Assembly: GCA_965220955.1 (NCBI GenBank)
Contig: CBDCRK010000011.1
Location: 31,684-95,683, forward strand
Direction of reading: 5' to 3'
Source of the DNA: CBDCRK01 sp965220955
GTDB lineage: Bacteria; Desulfobacterota; Binatia; Bin18; CBDCRK01
DNA: 64,000 nucleotides
Shown: in pieces, positions 39,458 to 48,433 of the stretch
How positions within the stretch are numbered: the first letter of the stretch is position 1
How the letters are laid out: every line of letters begins with the position of its first letter
Position numbers and translations under genes: made by a program
Notes under the pieces: model-generated
The model's database searches: none
Seen by the model: only the letters and a program-made list of their open reading frames with translations
What the model was told of the DNA's origin: nothing

Positions 39458-40384
39458 ATGACTTTGTCTCAACTTAGCTTGTCGTTGACTCCCCTCCCAC
39501 CCTATTCCTTTGCTCTGACAACCGCACGGTTTACTCGCTTCAAGGACGAGAATGTTGATCACGTTCAGTCCCACAGCTATCGGCGCCTGCTCTCAGTAGA
39601 CGGGCAACTGGCACTGGCAACGGTGACTGATAAAGGCACGATCACCAAGCCTGTTCTATGCGTGGAGCTACAAGGCACACGTAAGACCGACCTCAAGCGA
39701 CCCGAGTTTGCTACTCAGCTCCGCCACATTCTCTGTACCGATTTGAACCTTAAGCCCTTCTATCGTCTGGCCCGCAAGCATGAACTGCTCGCTCCGTTGG
39801 TGACCCGCTTTCGTGGTCTCAAGCTTATTGCCAGCCCCACTATGTTTGAGTCCCTGGTTATGGCGGTGCTATCACAACAAGTCAACCTGACCTTTGCCTA
39901 CTCCATCAAGAAAGAGCTGGTCGAGATCTTTGGCAATAAGTGGAGGGTTAACGGCGAGACCTATTATGCGTTTCCCGGACCTGAGCGGTTTACCGTAGAG
40001 ACCGAAGAGCGACTGCAGCGGTTTCGTCTGAGCCGAGCCAAGGCTGGCACCCTGGTGCGTTTAGGCCAGGCCTTTGCCTCGGGCATATTGATCCAGGAGG
40101 AATTGGCCGCACTGCCTGATGAGGAGGTGGTCGAACGGCTGACGCAAATTAAAGGAATTGGCCGCTGGAGCGCAGAAACCTGCTTAATGCGGGGTCTGGC
40201 CCGGGCTGATGCTTTTCCCGGGGGTGATCTGGGTGTAGTCAAATACTTAGCTCAGGGATTACTGGGCAAAGCGGAGCGAGCCTCCGAGGCTGAGATGCGG
40301 GCTGTGGCCGAGCCCTGGCGTCCCTACCGCGGACTTGCGCTTGTCTACTGCTATGCTGAGCTAATGCGGCGGCGGGGAGGATGA
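39458..40384 (+). CDS. DNA-3-methyladenine glycosylase II (AlkA-like)
   Basis: This base-excision repair enzyme removes alkylated purines. An AlkA-type N-terminal domain is followed by the helix-hairpin-helix TQIKGIGRWSAETCLMRGLA and the catalytic Asp in DAFPGGDLGVVKYL. SPTMFESLVMAVLSQQVNLT is the conserved first helix of the HhH-GPD fold. Length 308 is normal. AAGGAT lies before the ATG. It stands alone, with uvrA the second repair gene of the window. Confidence 0.9.
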   Translation: MTLSQLSLSLTPLPPYSFALTTARFTRFKDENVDHVQSHSYRRLLSVDGQLALATVTDKGTITKPVLCVELQGTRKTDLKRPEFATQLRHILCTDLNLKPFYRLARKHELLAPLVTRFRGLKLIASPTMFESLVMAVLSQQVNLTFAYSIKKELVEIFGNKWRVNGETYYAFPGPERFTVETEERLQRFRLSRAKAGTLVRLGQAFASGILIQEELAALPDEEVVERLTQIKGIGRWSAETCLMRGLARADAFPGGDLGVVKYLAQGLLGKAERASEAEMRAVAEPWRPYRGLALVYCYAELMRRRGG

Positions 40385-40561
40385 TTTATAGATCCTCTCC
40401 CATTCCCCTTTGCTCGCCTGCCTGACGAATGCCGCGTTATCTAGGATGCCCTTAAGAGTTCCCGGCTTGACGATCAGTCCCGGAATGTAGACTCTGCAAA
40501 AAGATGTTGGGTTTCGCTCTTACTCAACTCAACCTACAGGTCTCTGTGGTATGAATGCAGG

Positions 40562-41026
40562 TCATGGGTATTGATTAGGGTCGTCTGCGCTCAGCTCTTC
40601 ATGATTGGCTGCCGTGAGCAAGTCCTGGTCCGCAGAGACAAAAGTCAAAGGGGCAAGCTGCTGGCTGACAAGGGTCCTGTTAGCGATGAGGGCTACCGCG
40701 AGTTGTATAGCATCGTATCCACGCAGTCTTTGCCTACCCGTAAGGTCTACACCGAGAGTGATGACCTGCTGGTCTACACCCAGAATCTGATATTGGCTGG
40801 AAGCGTCACGGATAAAGTCTTGCATCCCTTGCTTATACTCTTCGGGTGTCATTTCTTGAGACCGCTGCTTGCTGGCCAAGGCGGCAGCCACCTCGACTAT
40901 GGTTACATTGGCAATGAGGATGATATGACTACTCTGAGGGTCGCAGAGGCTGCTGACCCAAGTAGTGCCTTTTTCCATAGCGTATCGTTTGACTACAGCA
41001 CTGCTGTCCAGGAAGTAGGTAGTCAC
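40562..41026 (-). CDS. vapC: VapC-like PIN-domain toxin
   Basis: The 154-residue PIN protein has YFLDSSAVVKRYAMEKG, IVEVAAALASKQR and LRGYDAIQLAVAL, then FVSADQDLLTAA, a complete set of acidic active-site residues. It belongs to the PIN subclass common in Thermus, cyanobacteria and Deltaproteobacteria. The antitoxin gene lies upstream and overlaps its start by four bases (ATGA). Confidence 0.92.
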   Translation of the reverse strand: MTTYFLDSSAVVKRYAMEKGTTWVSSLCDPQSSHIILIANVTIVEVAAALASKQRSQEMTPEEYKQGMQDFIRDASSQYQILGVDQQVITLGVDLTGRQRLRGYDAIQLAVALIANRTLVSQQLAPLTFVSADQDLLTAANHEELSADDPNQYP

Positions 41027-41337
41027 TTTGGAGTAGCTCGCTGCTCAATGATAACAGCGCTAAGAGGTCGCCCTTGTACCTGAATAGGACTCTGACGGGG
41101 AGCTGACGGGTCAGAGACATAGGTTGTGATCAAGTCTGGACTAAGAGATTGTAGAAGCCCAGCAGAACGAAGGACCTGGTGCGGACGGTATTTTTCCTGC
41201 TCTTGTTCTTTTGTGAATGGGGTTTCCTCTGCTAGGTGCTCAAGGATAAATCCTTCGAGAGCCATCCCTCTGCTTGCTGCTTTGGCTTGGAGTTTAGCAT
41301 ATAGATCATCGGGCAGAGTGAGAGTAAGTTCACGCAT
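41023..41337 (-). CDS. Ribbon-helix-helix-type antitoxin of the VapC pair
   Basis: The 104-residue protein begins MRELTLTLPDDLYAKLQAKA and continues ASRGMALEGFILEHLAEE, a ribbon-helix-helix (CopG/FitA-like) DNA-binding start, then a linker and a toxin-binding tail. Its gene overlaps the toxin gene downstream, so the pair is cotranscribed. No clear operator could be placed upstream. Confidence 0.85.
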   Translation of the reverse strand: MRELTLTLPDDLYAKLQAKAASRGMALEGFILEHLAEETPFTKEQEQEKYRPHQVLRSAGLLQSLSPDLITTYVSDPSAPRQSPIQVQGRPLSAVIIEQRATPK

Positions 41338-41922
41338 AAAACAATTTTCTCCGATTGCTCAACGTAAGCTTGACTCGTTGGCTTCTTCCTTGTTCGGGGA
41401 GAGCATTGCTAGCATCGGTTAGCCATTCCATACCAGGTGATTATAGCACATTGGGGGGAAAGGCAAGACGAAACAGGTGGGCATAGCAGGCAGGTCACCT
41501 TCTATGCGTGCGGCAAACGCCACCGCCTGCCAGACATCGGGCCGGGTTCACGGGTTCGGGCCTTCGGTGACCATCGTTACGGCTCGGCCTATCTGTTCGC
41601 TCCGCCTTTCGGCCTTGGAGTGCCTCACTAGCTCTGCCTGAGCGCCACCTACTATGCCGTCGGCTGACTTGGGAATTTTCTCATAATTCTGGCGACCACC
41701 AGGGTGGCTGCTCCCTGCCGTCTGCTCCTGCTGTTTCCCAATGTTGTAACGCGATACCTCAAAGTCGATAAGGTGATGAATGGTTCTGAGTTCTTGTTGT
41801 CTCTCACTTTTCTGTGCTATAGCGAGGCCAGTGTCATCTAGGACGCTCAAGCAACGAATAACCAAGTGCCGACGAGGACCCGCCTTGCTCGGCAGCCTGA
41901 ATATTTCCGTAAGGAGGTTTCC
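41338..41922. other. Intergenic region, about 585 bases
   Basis: I see no supported gene. Short open frames on both strands have no ribosome-binding sites and no family resemblance. The phrase AAGGAGG at the right end (41914-41919) belongs to the Nudix gene. Confidence 0.35.
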
Positions 41923-42543
41923 TTGTTCGGTATTGAAGAGATACGAAAGGCCCTTGCCCAGCATAAGCCTGCTGTGACGAGCTTTCAGGTTGACCGCAAC
42001 TGCGCAGCAGTCGCAATGGTGTTGGCGGGTCACGAATCTGATTTGAAACTATGTGTGATTCGTCGAGCGCAGAAGCCCGGCGATCCCTGGTCGGGGCATA
42101 TGGCTTTCCCTGGTGGGCGCGCTTCGCCTCAGGATGCAAGCTTGCAGGAAGCAGCCGAACGAGAAACGCACGAAGAAGTGGGTCTGACGTTAGAGCGCTC
42201 GCACCGACTTGGTTCGCTATCCCCGCTCTCAATCTGGCTGAGCGGCCGAGAACAGCCCCTGTTCCTCTTTCCCTTTGTCTATTACCTGGGGCCGTCCCCT
42301 TCAGCGCTGATCCTCAACCATGAAGTGGCTGAGGCGTACTGGATGCCGCTGGCCCACCCCTGGGATGGCAGGAACGGAACATCTCTAAGTCTTTCTACGG
42401 ACAACACCTCTCTTCGGTACCCAGCGATTCGCTTCGGCGATCAGACTATTTGGGGGATAACGCTGCGCGTGCTCACTCTTTTTTCCGATGTGCTGGGTCG
42501 CCCCTTGCCGCATTTGGAAGAGATTCCTGGCTTGGGGCATTAG
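41923..42543 (+). CDS. Nudix hydrolase, CoA pyrophosphatase-like (NudL)
   Basis: The Nudix box GGRASPQDASLQEAAERETH EEVGL lies near residue 65, with the longer spacing and the preceding HMAFPGG typical of CoA diphosphatases such as NudL. These cut CoA or related nucleotides. The TTG at 41923 has AAGGAGG five bases upstream and gives MFGIEEIRKAL; a GTG at 41866 is in frame but has no such signal. Length about 206 residues. Monocistronic. Confidence 0.88.
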   Translation: MFGIEEIRKALAQHKPAVTSFQVDRNCAAVAMVLAGHESDLKLCVIRRAQKPGDPWSGHMAFPGGRASPQDASLQEAAERETHEEVGLTLERSHRLGSLSPLSIWLSGREQPLFLFPFVYYLGPSPSALILNHEVAEAYWMPLAHPWDGRNGTSLSLSTDNTSLRYPAIRFGDQTIWGITLRVLTLFSDVLGRPLPHLEEIPGLGH

Positions 42544-42609
42544 GGAGGGACAACGAACGGAAAGGCAGAAAGAGCAGACCCTCTCGCTGCATAGAGTAGG
42601 ATGGGCAAC

Positions 42610-42835
42610 TTATATGTTATTCTGTCGCTTTCTCTTTTCATCTCTACTGTTAACCCCACAACCGATTGCCCGTAATCTTAGCACCCTCAGCAAGCGCTCT
42701 TTGCGCAGCAGGGCTACATGCCAGGTAACAATAGCCCCCCAGTCATGTCCAACCAGGTGAAACTTCTCCTGCCCCAGCGCATCGGCAAGCTCCGTCACAT
42801 CGTTGATCAGGTTGATAACACTGTGCGTAAACCGT
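42610..42835 (-). pseudogene. Alpha/beta hydrolase remnant
   Basis: About 70 residues contain NLINDVTELADALGQEKFHL then VGHDWGAIVTWHVALLRKER, the nucleophile elbow (Asp in GHDWGA) region of epoxide hydrolase/haloalkane dehalogenase-type proteins. Both the N-terminal HG..F part and the C-terminal His are missing, and the frame ends soon after the elbow. Clearly a remnant. Confidence 0.75.
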
Positions 42836-42850
42836 AGTAGGCTCCGCGAG

Positions 42851-42900
42851 CCCTTAACCTGCCTTAACCTGCCTTAACCTGCCTTAACCTGCCTTAACCT
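42851..42900. repeat. Five tandem 10-bp repeats (GCCTTAACCT) at the MFS stop codon
   Basis: The unit CCTTAACCTG is repeated five times from 42851 to 42900. The stop codon of the minus-strand MFS gene (42894-42896) is part of the last unit, so the array lies at the very end of that gene. The 10-bp period matches one helical turn. Confidence 0.92.
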
Positions 42901-44186
42901 GGCACAAGACGGCGTGTGGCAAGCCAAAAGCACCAGATGACCCCGCAGAGCGCCAGGAGCGCCACAACAAAAGCGGGCGTGTACGCCCCAAGATGGTCAT
43001 ACACGTAGCCGCTATACCAGGGTCCCAGAGCGCCGCCAATGCCGTGGCCAATACTCATGAGGCCGAATATAGCGCCGAAATGCCGACTAGGAAACAAATC
43101 CGCTGTGATCGCGCTAATAATCGGTCCACGCGCGCCATAGCCGAGCCCAAAGAAAAACGCGTAAAGATACAGTGGCCATGTGACCGCGGTGCCGTTGATC
43201 CCCAATAGCACCACAATGCCAATCTGCGAACAGAGGACGCTCAACGTCACGCCGCCGAACCGGCCTAAACGATCGGACAAGGCCCCGAACACAACCCGCC
43301 CGCAGGCGCTCATGAACCCCATATGACCCAGAATCGCCGCTGCCAGCACTTTGCTAAACCCCGCATCCACTAGATACGCCACCTGGTGTACTGAAATGGG
43401 AAAGATCCCCACCGGAATTAGCACCTGCGCCATGGACAAAGCCCAGAATTCCCGAGTCCTTAGCGCCTCGCGCACCGTCCAGAGGTGTTGCGGTTTGGGG
43501 GGATTCTGAGACCTTGTGGTTTGAGAAGAAGCGGGCTCCGACGCGCCATAGGGTTCCAGTCCCACAAGGTTTGGGTGATTACGAAGCGTGAAGGCAACAA
43601 ACACCGTGTAGGCCGCAATGCCCAATGCCAGCGCCATAAAACTCTGCCGCCAGCCAATGAGCAAAATGAGATACTGAGCCAGAGGCCCGACCAACTGGAT
43701 GCCAATCCCCATACCCGCAAAGGCAAAGCCAATGATAGCACCACGCTGGCGCGTAAACCAATCCGCCAAAAGTGCCGAGTGTGACACTGGCCCGGCAAGC
43801 GCCACTCCGCTCCCGACACCGAGGCCAAAGAGGACAAGAAAGTGCCATAGCGTCTGCACCTGACTACACCCCGCCAGCGCCAGCGCAATCAGTGCTAGGC
43901 CCGTGCTCACAACCCGACGCGCGCCCATGCGGTCTGTCAGGACGCCAACCACGGGCGCGAGCAACGCTTGCAGCAGATTGCCAATGGAAAACGCCAGCGA
44001 CGCCTCGGCGCGACTCCAGGCAAAGTCTTCCAATAACGCCACAAAGAAAATGGCAAACGAAAACCAGACGCCGAATGTCACTGCGGTTGTAATAAACGCT
44101 TGCAACAGCGTGAACCATGAATAAGGCGCCATCCGCCTTTGCGGCAGAGGCTTTGGATGAGACGCAAACTCGGCAGAACGATCCAC
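42894..44186 (-). CDS. MFS transporter (monocarboxylate/OFA-like)
   Basis: A 430-residue, twelve-helix major facilitator protein with WFTLLQAFITTAVTFGVWFS, EDFAWSRAEASLAFSIGNLL and VGVLTDRMGARRVVSTG, the TM2-TM3 loop signature. It resembles the MFS protein at 10.3 kb and likely exports or imports a monocarboxylate. The annotated GTG start at 44186 is uncertain; an ATG at 44132 (MAPYSW) is possible. An SDR remnant lies immediately upstream, so the gene may have lost a catabolic partner. Confidence 0.88.
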   Translation of the reverse strand: MDRSAEFASHPKPLPQRRMAPYSWFTLLQAFITTAVTFGVWFSFAIFFVALLEDFAWSRAEASLAFSIGNLLQALLAPVVGVLTDRMGARRVVSTGLALIALALAGCSQVQTLWHFLVLFGLGVGSGVALAGPVSHSALLADWFTRQRGAIIGFAFAGMGIGIQLVGPLAQYLILLIGWRQSFMALALGIAAYTVFVAFTLRNHPNLVGLEPYGASEPASSQTTRSQNPPKPQHLWTVREALRTREFWALSMAQVLIPVGIFPISVHQVAYLVDAGFSKVLAAAILGHMGFMSACGRVVFGALSDRLGRFGGVTLSVLCSQIGIVVLLGINGTAVTWPLYLYAFFFGLGYGARGPIISAITADLFPSRHFGAIFGLMSIGHGIGGALGPWYSGYVYDHLGAYTPAFVVALLALCGVIWCFWLATRRLVPG

Positions 44187-44189
44187 GAC

Positions 44190-44375
44190 TTATACCACCG
44201 AATACCCGCCACTGACACTGACCATCTGTCCCAGGACATGGCTGGCGCCATCCGCGGCCAGAAATGTTGTCATTTTTGCTACATTATCCAACACGCCCGG
44301 CTTATGCAGCCGCAGGGCTTCTGCTTCCACGGGGTCGACATTCTTCCCACCAACTACCCTATGATGGCGTGGCAC
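44190..44375 (-). pseudogene. Short-chain dehydrogenase C-terminal remnant
   Basis: The reading frame ends VAKMTTFLAADGASHVLGQM then VSVSGGYSVV, the usual end of SDR enzymes (the FLAS(D/E)..ITGQ..VDGG region). The Rossmann half and the catalytic YxxxK are absent, cut off at about 44375 near the end of the next gene. A remnant. Confidence 0.75.
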
Positions 44376-44383
44376 GCTGGCTC

Positions 44384-45148
44384 CTAAAGAATTTTTGCCT
44401 TCTCCAGTTGGACGGTGAGCAGGCTCCCGTCTCTCAAACCGGCACGCCCAGGCTCATGCAGATGACGCTCGCGCGCATCCCACCTCCGTTCGAGTTCGAT
44501 CTGCTGATCAGTGCGCTTAATGCTGTACGAGGCAGCGCAGATTCGCAGGCTCGGACCCGGGGCCAATATGACCGCGAGCTTTCGGAGATCTCTGAGGTAC
44601 GTCTTACACTTCTCCGAGTCCACATCGAACAATTGGTAAACAAGCCAGCGACTCTTAGCATCCGAGTAGCAGGCCGACGACGCCCGGTGGACGAGTTGGT
44701 AGGGCAATTCGCGTATGTCGTCTATTCGGAGCCTGTTGGTAGAGCATAGCCTTAGCAGGTCAAGCCATCCTTCAAGAACCTCAATCCGGTTCAATGGTTT
44801 TGACCCCTCTCTAAGCCAAGTGTCAACGTCCGGATACCTTGGCTCTGTCCACTTCGCTTCTATGGCGAGCGAAACCTCTTCTGAAGTCAGCATCAAGTCC
44901 GTGCAAGACGGCTTGCCCCTACCGCGCTGAACCGGTACCGTGTGGTCGAAATCCAGGAGGATTCTATCAGACAGCGGGAAGTTCAGAGCTTCAGATAGCT
45001 CCCTCGCTCGTTGGCTTGGATTGCGCCAAGATTCGAGAAGTGGCACAGTCGAGCGTCTGGGCGAATCAAACTCCGTGTCTTTGTAGCATCCGAGTAGTTT
45101 TTCATACCCGTCGACGCAGTGTCCTGCGTATGACCATGTTATGCGCAT
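44384..45148 (-). CDS. Hypothetical protein with possible PD-(D/E)XK-like core
   Basis: The protein of about 254 residues has FPLSDRILLDFDHTVPVQRG, CTDLMLTSEEVSLAIEAKWT then EPRYPDVDTWL, which reads like a D..ExK nuclease-type core (TDLML..LAIEAKW), and a second conserved part YQLVHRASSAC. I have seen similar conserved hypothetical proteins (DUF6946-like), but do not assign a function. The ATG at 45148 has GAGGGAG five bases upstream; an in-frame ATG at 45193 lacks one. Neighbours give no hint. Confidence 0.6.
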   Translation of the reverse strand: MRITWSYAGHCVDGYEKLLGCYKDTEFDSPRRSTVPLLESWRNPSQRARELSEALNFPLSDRILLDFDHTVPVQRGRGKPSCTDLMLTSEEVSLAIEAKWTEPRYPDVDTWLREGSKPLNRIEVLEGWLDLLRLCSTNRLRIDDIRELPYQLVHRASSACYSDAKSRWLVYQLFDVDSEKCKTYLRDLRKLAVILAPGPSLRICAASYSIKRTDQQIELERRWDARERHLHEPGRAGLRDGSLLTVQLEKAKIL

Positions 45149-45292
45149 CACTTCTCCCTCTTCTCGACGGATTTCGTCCTGTGTCAATTCCATGTGCTCA
45201 GAAGCCTGACCACCCTGGGCGCTCGGTAGCGTCTCTGCCCATTGAAGCCAGAGCTGGTGGCAAAGCCTATCAACCCATTATTTTACCAGACT

Positions 45293-45562
45293 TCACTGGG
45301 CACGACACTCTGACATCGTTGGTGGGGTACGCTCGCAGGCCAGGGTATCGGTTACGCCCGAGGCCAGGCGTGCGCACGCGTTGGTTGTGGCTGCCATAAG
45401 TGCCTCGGCTTCTGTTGTTCCATCGACGGCACGACATACCTCCCGTCCACGGAATCGGATACAGACCTCGCATCTCATACCCCCGATCTGAAAGCTAGAA
45501 TAGACCACTACTGCCATCAGGCCAACAAGCACACTAATCACGACCCACGAGGTTCTTTTCAT
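45293..45562 (-). CDS. Small membrane-anchored conserved hypothetical
   Basis: Eighty-nine residues start MKRTSWVVISVLVGLMAVVV, a single membrane anchor, followed by an outside part with four cysteines (MRCEVCIRFRGREVCRAVDG, ACARLASGVTDTLACERTPP). The spacing of cysteines and the TTNACARLASGVTD block look conserved and I associate them with Deltaproteobacteria/Tectomicrobia-type genomes. AAGGAG lies about twelve bases upstream. Function unknown. Confidence 0.65.
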   Translation of the reverse strand: MKRTSWVVISVLVGLMAVVVYSSFQIGGMRCEVCIRFRGREVCRAVDGTTEAEALMAATTNACARLASGVTDTLACERTPPTMSECRAQ

Positions 45563-45910
45563 ATAAAGTTATTCTCCTTCCTCACACCACCCATCTCAAG
45601 CAGTTTTCATTTGACAACCTTATCATCAGAATTCGGGCATCTTTGAAAGGTAAACCCCTGCTCATTTTGATCGACAATACGGACAAAATTTCACCAGCGC
45701 GGGGCCTGGAAATATTCTTGGAGAATGGACAACATCTAGCCAGACCTAAAGCTAATGTTGTCTTTGAGGAAACCCCACGAAGGATTTCTGCCGCGTTGAT
45801 CTAGGGTCATTGAACATTACCTCTTAAGATCGCTCAACCGTGGTAGCATCCTCCCGTGTAATAGAGGAGAATAGCATATACCTATCGAGCAACATCCGTG
45901 GAGAGAAATC
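45563..45910. other. Intergenic region upstream of the efflux operon
   Basis: About 348 bases with no gene visible; should hold the promoter of the TolC-RND operon and of the small membrane protein. TTGACA-like TTGACAACC occurs near 45612, but no good -10 pairs with it by eye. No regulator gene lies nearby. Confidence 0.35.
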
Positions 45911-47227
45911 ATGAGAGCTATATTGCGAGCGGTGTTGGGTATCATGATGTGCCTTCTTCCCGTATGGGGAGAAGCGGCAGATCCTTCTGATTCTTCCCTT
46001 ACAGTAGCGGAATGTGTGGGGATTGCTCTGGAAAAGCACCCGTCTCTTAAAGGAGCACAGGCGCAGGTGGATGCCGCCTATCAGCGGGTGTGGCAGCAAG
46101 TCGCTGGATACTTGCCCCGGGGTGGGTATGGTTATAACTTTAACCGCCAGGAACGGCCGCTTACGGCCATCTTGGGCGGAGGGCAAATAGGAGAAGGGCA
46201 AAGGCGTGAAACTTCCCAGCGCTTTAACTTTAATAGCACGTCCTTCTCTATGGAGCAGATGCTCTTTGACTTTGGCAAGAACTTAGACTCCATTCAGGCT
46301 GCCCTGGCCTCTAAGCGCGCTGATGAGGCCGACTACAAAACCACGGCTCGAAGCGTGATCTTCAGCGTCAAAGAATCCTACTACAACGTTCTCTCTGCCC
46401 AACGTCTTCTACAGGTGGCTGAGGAAACTCTAGAGCGGGACCAAGGACTCCTGCGAGAAGCGGAAGCAAGGTATGAGGTTGGTCTTGCCCCTAGGTTTGA
46501 TGTGACTCGGGTTGAGGTGCAGGTGGCCAATGCGACTTTAGCCCTGGTTAGGGCTCGCAACAATGTAGCCCTTGCTCGGGAGAACCTGCGCTATGCTATG
46601 GGCTTAACCTCTCCTCTTGTGGCTGATCTTGTTGATGACCTGGCATATCAAGAGGTAGACCTGGACGCAGACAGTCTCCTTAGCCGGGCCTATGCCGTAC
46701 GGCCGGAGTTGAGCAGCCTTATAGCCCAGGAACAGGCCGCGGCCGAGCGGGTCTCTTTTCTGCAGAAGCAATATTTGCCTTACCTATCGGGCAGCGCACG
46801 GTACAACTGGACCGGCAGGGAATTTCCCCTTCGGCCTGGGTGGAACCTTGGGCTAGCGTTCACCTTTCCTCTATTTGATAGCATCCTGACCACAGCCGAG
46901 GTCGGTGAGGCTAAGGCGGAGCTGCGGGCTCTTAAAGCGCAGACTGAAGGGCTGCGACAACAAATTATCCTCGAAGTGCGTGAAGCCTACCTTAATGTGC
47001 GTCAGTCAGAGGAGTCGATCTTTGCTAGCGAAACGGCACTCAAGCAGGCGCGGGAGAATTTGGATATGGCTGAGGGACGCTACTCTGCCGGAATAGGGAA
47101 CATCATTGAGTTGACCCAGGCCGAGGTCTTGCTAGCCACGGCACAGGCCAACCATGTGCAGGCACAAGCCAACTACAAAACCTCTCTCGCCCAACTAGAG
47201 AGGGCAGTCGGTATAGACTTGCTATAG
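45911..47227 (+). CDS. TolC-family outer-membrane efflux protein
   Basis: A signal peptide (MRAILRAVLGIMMCLLPVWG..A) leads a 438-residue TolC-like protein with the two repeated halves: ECVGIALEKHPSLKGAQAQV.. and later AEGRYSAGIGNIIELTQAEV, the classical second-half motif. It would form the trimeric outer-membrane channel used by both the RND pump and the MacA-like adaptor encoded next. GGAGAGA lies before the ATG. First gene of a five-gene run on the same strand. Confidence 0.93.
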   Translation: MRAILRAVLGIMMCLLPVWGEAADPSDSSLTVAECVGIALEKHPSLKGAQAQVDAAYQRVWQQVAGYLPRGGYGYNFNRQERPLTAILGGGQIGEGQRRETSQRFNFNSTSFSMEQMLFDFGKNLDSIQAALASKRADEADYKTTARSVIFSVKESYYNVLSAQRLLQVAEETLERDQGLLREAEARYEVGLAPRFDVTRVEVQVANATLALVRARNNVALARENLRYAMGLTSPLVADLVDDLAYQEVDLDADSLLSRAYAVRPELSSLIAQEQAAAERVSFLQKQYLPYLSGSARYNWTGREFPLRPGWNLGLAFTFPLFDSILTTAEVGEAKAELRALKAQTEGLRQQIILEVREAYLNVRQSEESIFASETALKQARENLDMAEGRYSAGIGNIIELTQAEVLLATAQANHVQAQANYKTSLAQLERAVGIDLL

Positions 47228-47294
47228 AAGAGGCAGGAAGAATGAGCCTAAGTTATACGCTGCTCAGTCATCCAACACTTGCCATTAACTGCAA

Positions 47295-48431
47295 ATGGGT
47301 ATGAAGGGACTGCTCTCCTGGTGGTGGGGAGCCTTTGTGGCCCTTGCCCTGGTTATTCTGGTTATTCTGGTTATTTTTGTTCCCTTCTTCTGGCGCAGCG
47401 GCACTCCTCCAGCGCTGGAGCGGCCTACTCGCCCTCCACTTCTGGTGCGGGCAATATCGCCACGCGTGGCCGACCTGGAAGTCTCTCTGCATTACACGGC
47501 TGACATCTTACCCATAGAGCGGACCGACATCTTACCCACGGAGGTAAGCGGGCGTTTGCAATCCGTGCTGGTGGACAAGGGAGACCGTGTCAATAAAGGA
47601 GAGCTGTTAGCCACAATCGATCGCTCAGAGTTGGAAGATCATGTCAGGCAGGCAGAGGCCAACTTACGGGATGCGCAAGCCCGCTATGAGAACGCCCGGA
47701 TTTCTTGGCAGCGCTATGCTGAGCTTTTTGAGCGAGGGTTTGTGGCTCGTCAGGAACGGGACAATGCAGAGATGGAGCTGAGTGTGGCCGAAGCCCGGCT
47801 GGAAAATTCGCGAGCAGCTTTAGCTGTGGCTAACACACGCCTGGGTTATATGGAGATTCGCGCCCCTTTTCCCGGTTATGTTGCTCGGCGCTATCTTGAT
47901 CCTGGAGCCCAGGTCCGTTCTGATGGAGAACCTATTCTAACGCTTATGCGCCTTGCTCCGGTTAAGGTCAATGTTCCTGTCCTAGAGCGCGACGTGCGCT
48001 GGATAGAGCTTGGGCTGCCCGCTCGCCTGGAGGTGGACGCTTATCCTGGAGAGGTTTTTGTAGGAAAGATTGTCCGCTTTGCTCCAGCCCTGGACCTGGT
48101 TACCCGTACTTTGGAAGCTGAGGTAAACATTCCTAATCCCGAACTTCGGCTTAAACCCGGGATGTATGGTCGAGTCAGTCTTATTGCCGAGGTGCATCAA
48201 GATGCCCTTCTTCTTCCTCGGCAGGCGGTGATTCCTGGGGGAAATGGGGAGTACTGGGTCTATGTGGTTCAGCAGGGTAGGGCTACTCGCACCCCTGTGG
48301 AAGTGGGATATGAGCAGGGGGATGAGGTGGAAGTAACCGAAGGAGTTGCTCTCACGGATCGGGTCATTGTTGCTGGGGCGGACAAGGTAGAGGAGGGATC
48401 ACCAGTAGAAATTGCCGGAGAGGAGGTATAG
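47295..48431 (+). CDS. RND efflux periplasmic adaptor (HlyD/MFP family)
   Basis: The 378-residue protein has an N-terminal membrane anchor coded by a 9-bp repeat (GGTTATTCT, giving VILVILVIF), then the biotinyl-lipoyl split halves (SVLVDKGDRVNKGELLATID and EIRAPFPGYVARRYLDPGA), the coiled coil between them and a beta-barrel (GLPARLEVDAYPGEVF). It links the RND pump to TolC. Two bases separate it from the pump gene. Start ATG 47295 or 47301. Confidence 0.93.
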   Translation: MGMKGLLSWWWGAFVALALVILVILVIFVPFFWRSGTPPALERPTRPPLLVRAISPRVADLEVSLHYTADILPIERTDILPTEVSGRLQSVLVDKGDRVNKGELLATIDRSELEDHVRQAEANLRDAQARYENARISWQRYAELFERGFVARQERDNAEMELSVAEARLENSRAALAVANTRLGYMEIRAPFPGYVARRYLDPGAQVRSDGEPILTLMRLAPVKVNVPVLERDVRWIELGLPARLEVDAYPGEVFVGKIVRFAPALDLVTRTLEAEVNIPNPELRLKPGMYGRVSLIAEVHQDALLLPRQAVIPGGNGEYWVYVVQQGRATRTPVEVGYEQGDEVEVTEGVALTDRVIVAGADKVEEGSPVEIAGEEV

Positions 48432-48433
48432 AC

